DNA of 6,767 nt, taken from an uncultured Collinsella sp. (GTDB lineage: Bacteria; Actinomycetota; Coriobacteriia; Coriobacteriales; Coriobacteriaceae). Shown in pieces: positions 6,722-6,767 of the stretch. The notes beneath the pieces were generated by a model. The model had not been told where the DNA came from. It worked only from the letters and a program-made list of their open reading frames with translations, and ran no database searches. The stretch is taken from NCBI GenBank assembly GCA_902468695.1, contig CABQZS010000148.1, forward strand, positions 1 through 6,767, read 5' to 3'. The translations under genes were made by a program, and so were the position numbers. Numbering within the stretch: position 1 is the first letter of the stretch; each line of letters starts with the position of its first letter.

Positions 6722-6767
6722 CTACGCCGCAAGGGACTGTCTCCGGAACTCCTCCGGGGTCAGTCCC
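6722..6767 (-). CDS. transposase C-terminus, IS3-family OrfB-like (partial)
   Basis: Fourteen codons are visible, ending GLTPEEFRRQSLAA, with the TAG stop at 6722-6724. A final 'G-(L/M)-(T/S)-P-x-E-(F/Y)-R' motif is typical of the extreme C-terminus of IS3-family OrfB (DDE, rve-type integrase core) transposases, which cut and join the element's ends. The catalytic DDE residues lie outside the window. The gene points the same way as the adhesin, and its stop is 38 bases from the end of the element, as expected. The family is inferred from this motif together with the terminal repeat. Confidence 0.82.
   Translation of the reverse strand, partial: GLTPEEFRRQSLAA
6733..6767. repeat. 35-base imperfect palindrome at the end of the transposase gene
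   Basis: The arms are 6733-6747 and 6753-6767, with a 5-base loop (6748-6752). Outer arms gggactg and cagtccc match perfectly over 7 bases, and inner arms ccgga and tccgg over 5. Between them are one T-T mismatch, one C-G pair and one T-G wobble on the plus strand. It lies within the transposase codons and touches the window edge, so it could extend. There is no T-run after it on the minus strand, so it is not a standard terminator. Confidence 0.6.

Larger units (their letters stand above)
6684..6767 (-). mobile_element. 3' end of an IS3-family-like insertion sequence, inserted in the adhesin gene
   Basis: 84 bases of the element are in view: the transposase end, a 38-base tail and the terminal repeat. 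The boundary at 6683/6684 is set by the terminal TGAACTGCACCCC on one side and by the loss of adhesin-like sequence on the other. IS3-family elements usually leave a 3-4 base target duplication; the candidate on this side is ctc or actc, ending at 6683. The other end and copy are outside the window. Confidence 0.85.

Overview
The window is almost entirely one very long open frame on the minus strand. It runs without a stop from 6710 down to position 1 and is still open at the left edge. From 6683 down it encodes at least 2,227 residues of a giant, modular, Gram-positive-type surface protein. It is built from about eleven Spy0128/FctA-like pilin-type modules, three DUF7601/Cna-B-like beta-sandwich modules (one cut) and a tandem pair of DUF11-like modules. 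I read every codon of this frame by eye and found no stop and no frameshift.

At the right edge, 6684-6767 is the end of an insertion sequence, probably IS3 family. It shows the last 14 codons and TAG stop of a minus-strand transposase (ending GLTPEEFRRQSLAA), a short tail, and a terminal repeat starting TGAACTGCACCCC. The element sits directly against the adhesin frame, with no start codon, ribosome binding site or signal peptide between them. The adhesin is therefore cut at its 5' side in this window, and its N-terminal part lies beyond the element or is lost. The first in-frame ATG is inside a domain, at 6171-6173.

Layout in reading order (right to left): transposase C-terminus and IS end (6767-6684); partial DUF7601-like module (6683-6297); eight FctA-like modules (6296-2448); two DUF11-like modules (2447-1683); DUF7601-like (1682-1296); FctA-like (1295-882); DUF7601-like (881-561); FctA-like (560-90); start of another FctA-like module (89-3). 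Every complete FctA-like module keeps the Lys, Glu and Asn positions expected of a self-formed intramolecular isopeptide bond. The predicted product is a long, rigid, protease-resistant stalk on the cell surface. The cell-wall anchor and any adhesive tip would lie outside the window.

The GC-rich DNA, codon use that almost avoids TTA, CTA and TCA, this kind of protein and this kind of IS end suggest a gut actinobacterium of the Coriobacteriia (Collinsella, Olsenella or relatives). That is inference from general knowledge. The two very long plus-strand frames (195-3296 and 3408-6686) are antisense shadows in codon register with the real gene. No RNA genes, CRISPR array or regulatory sites were found.
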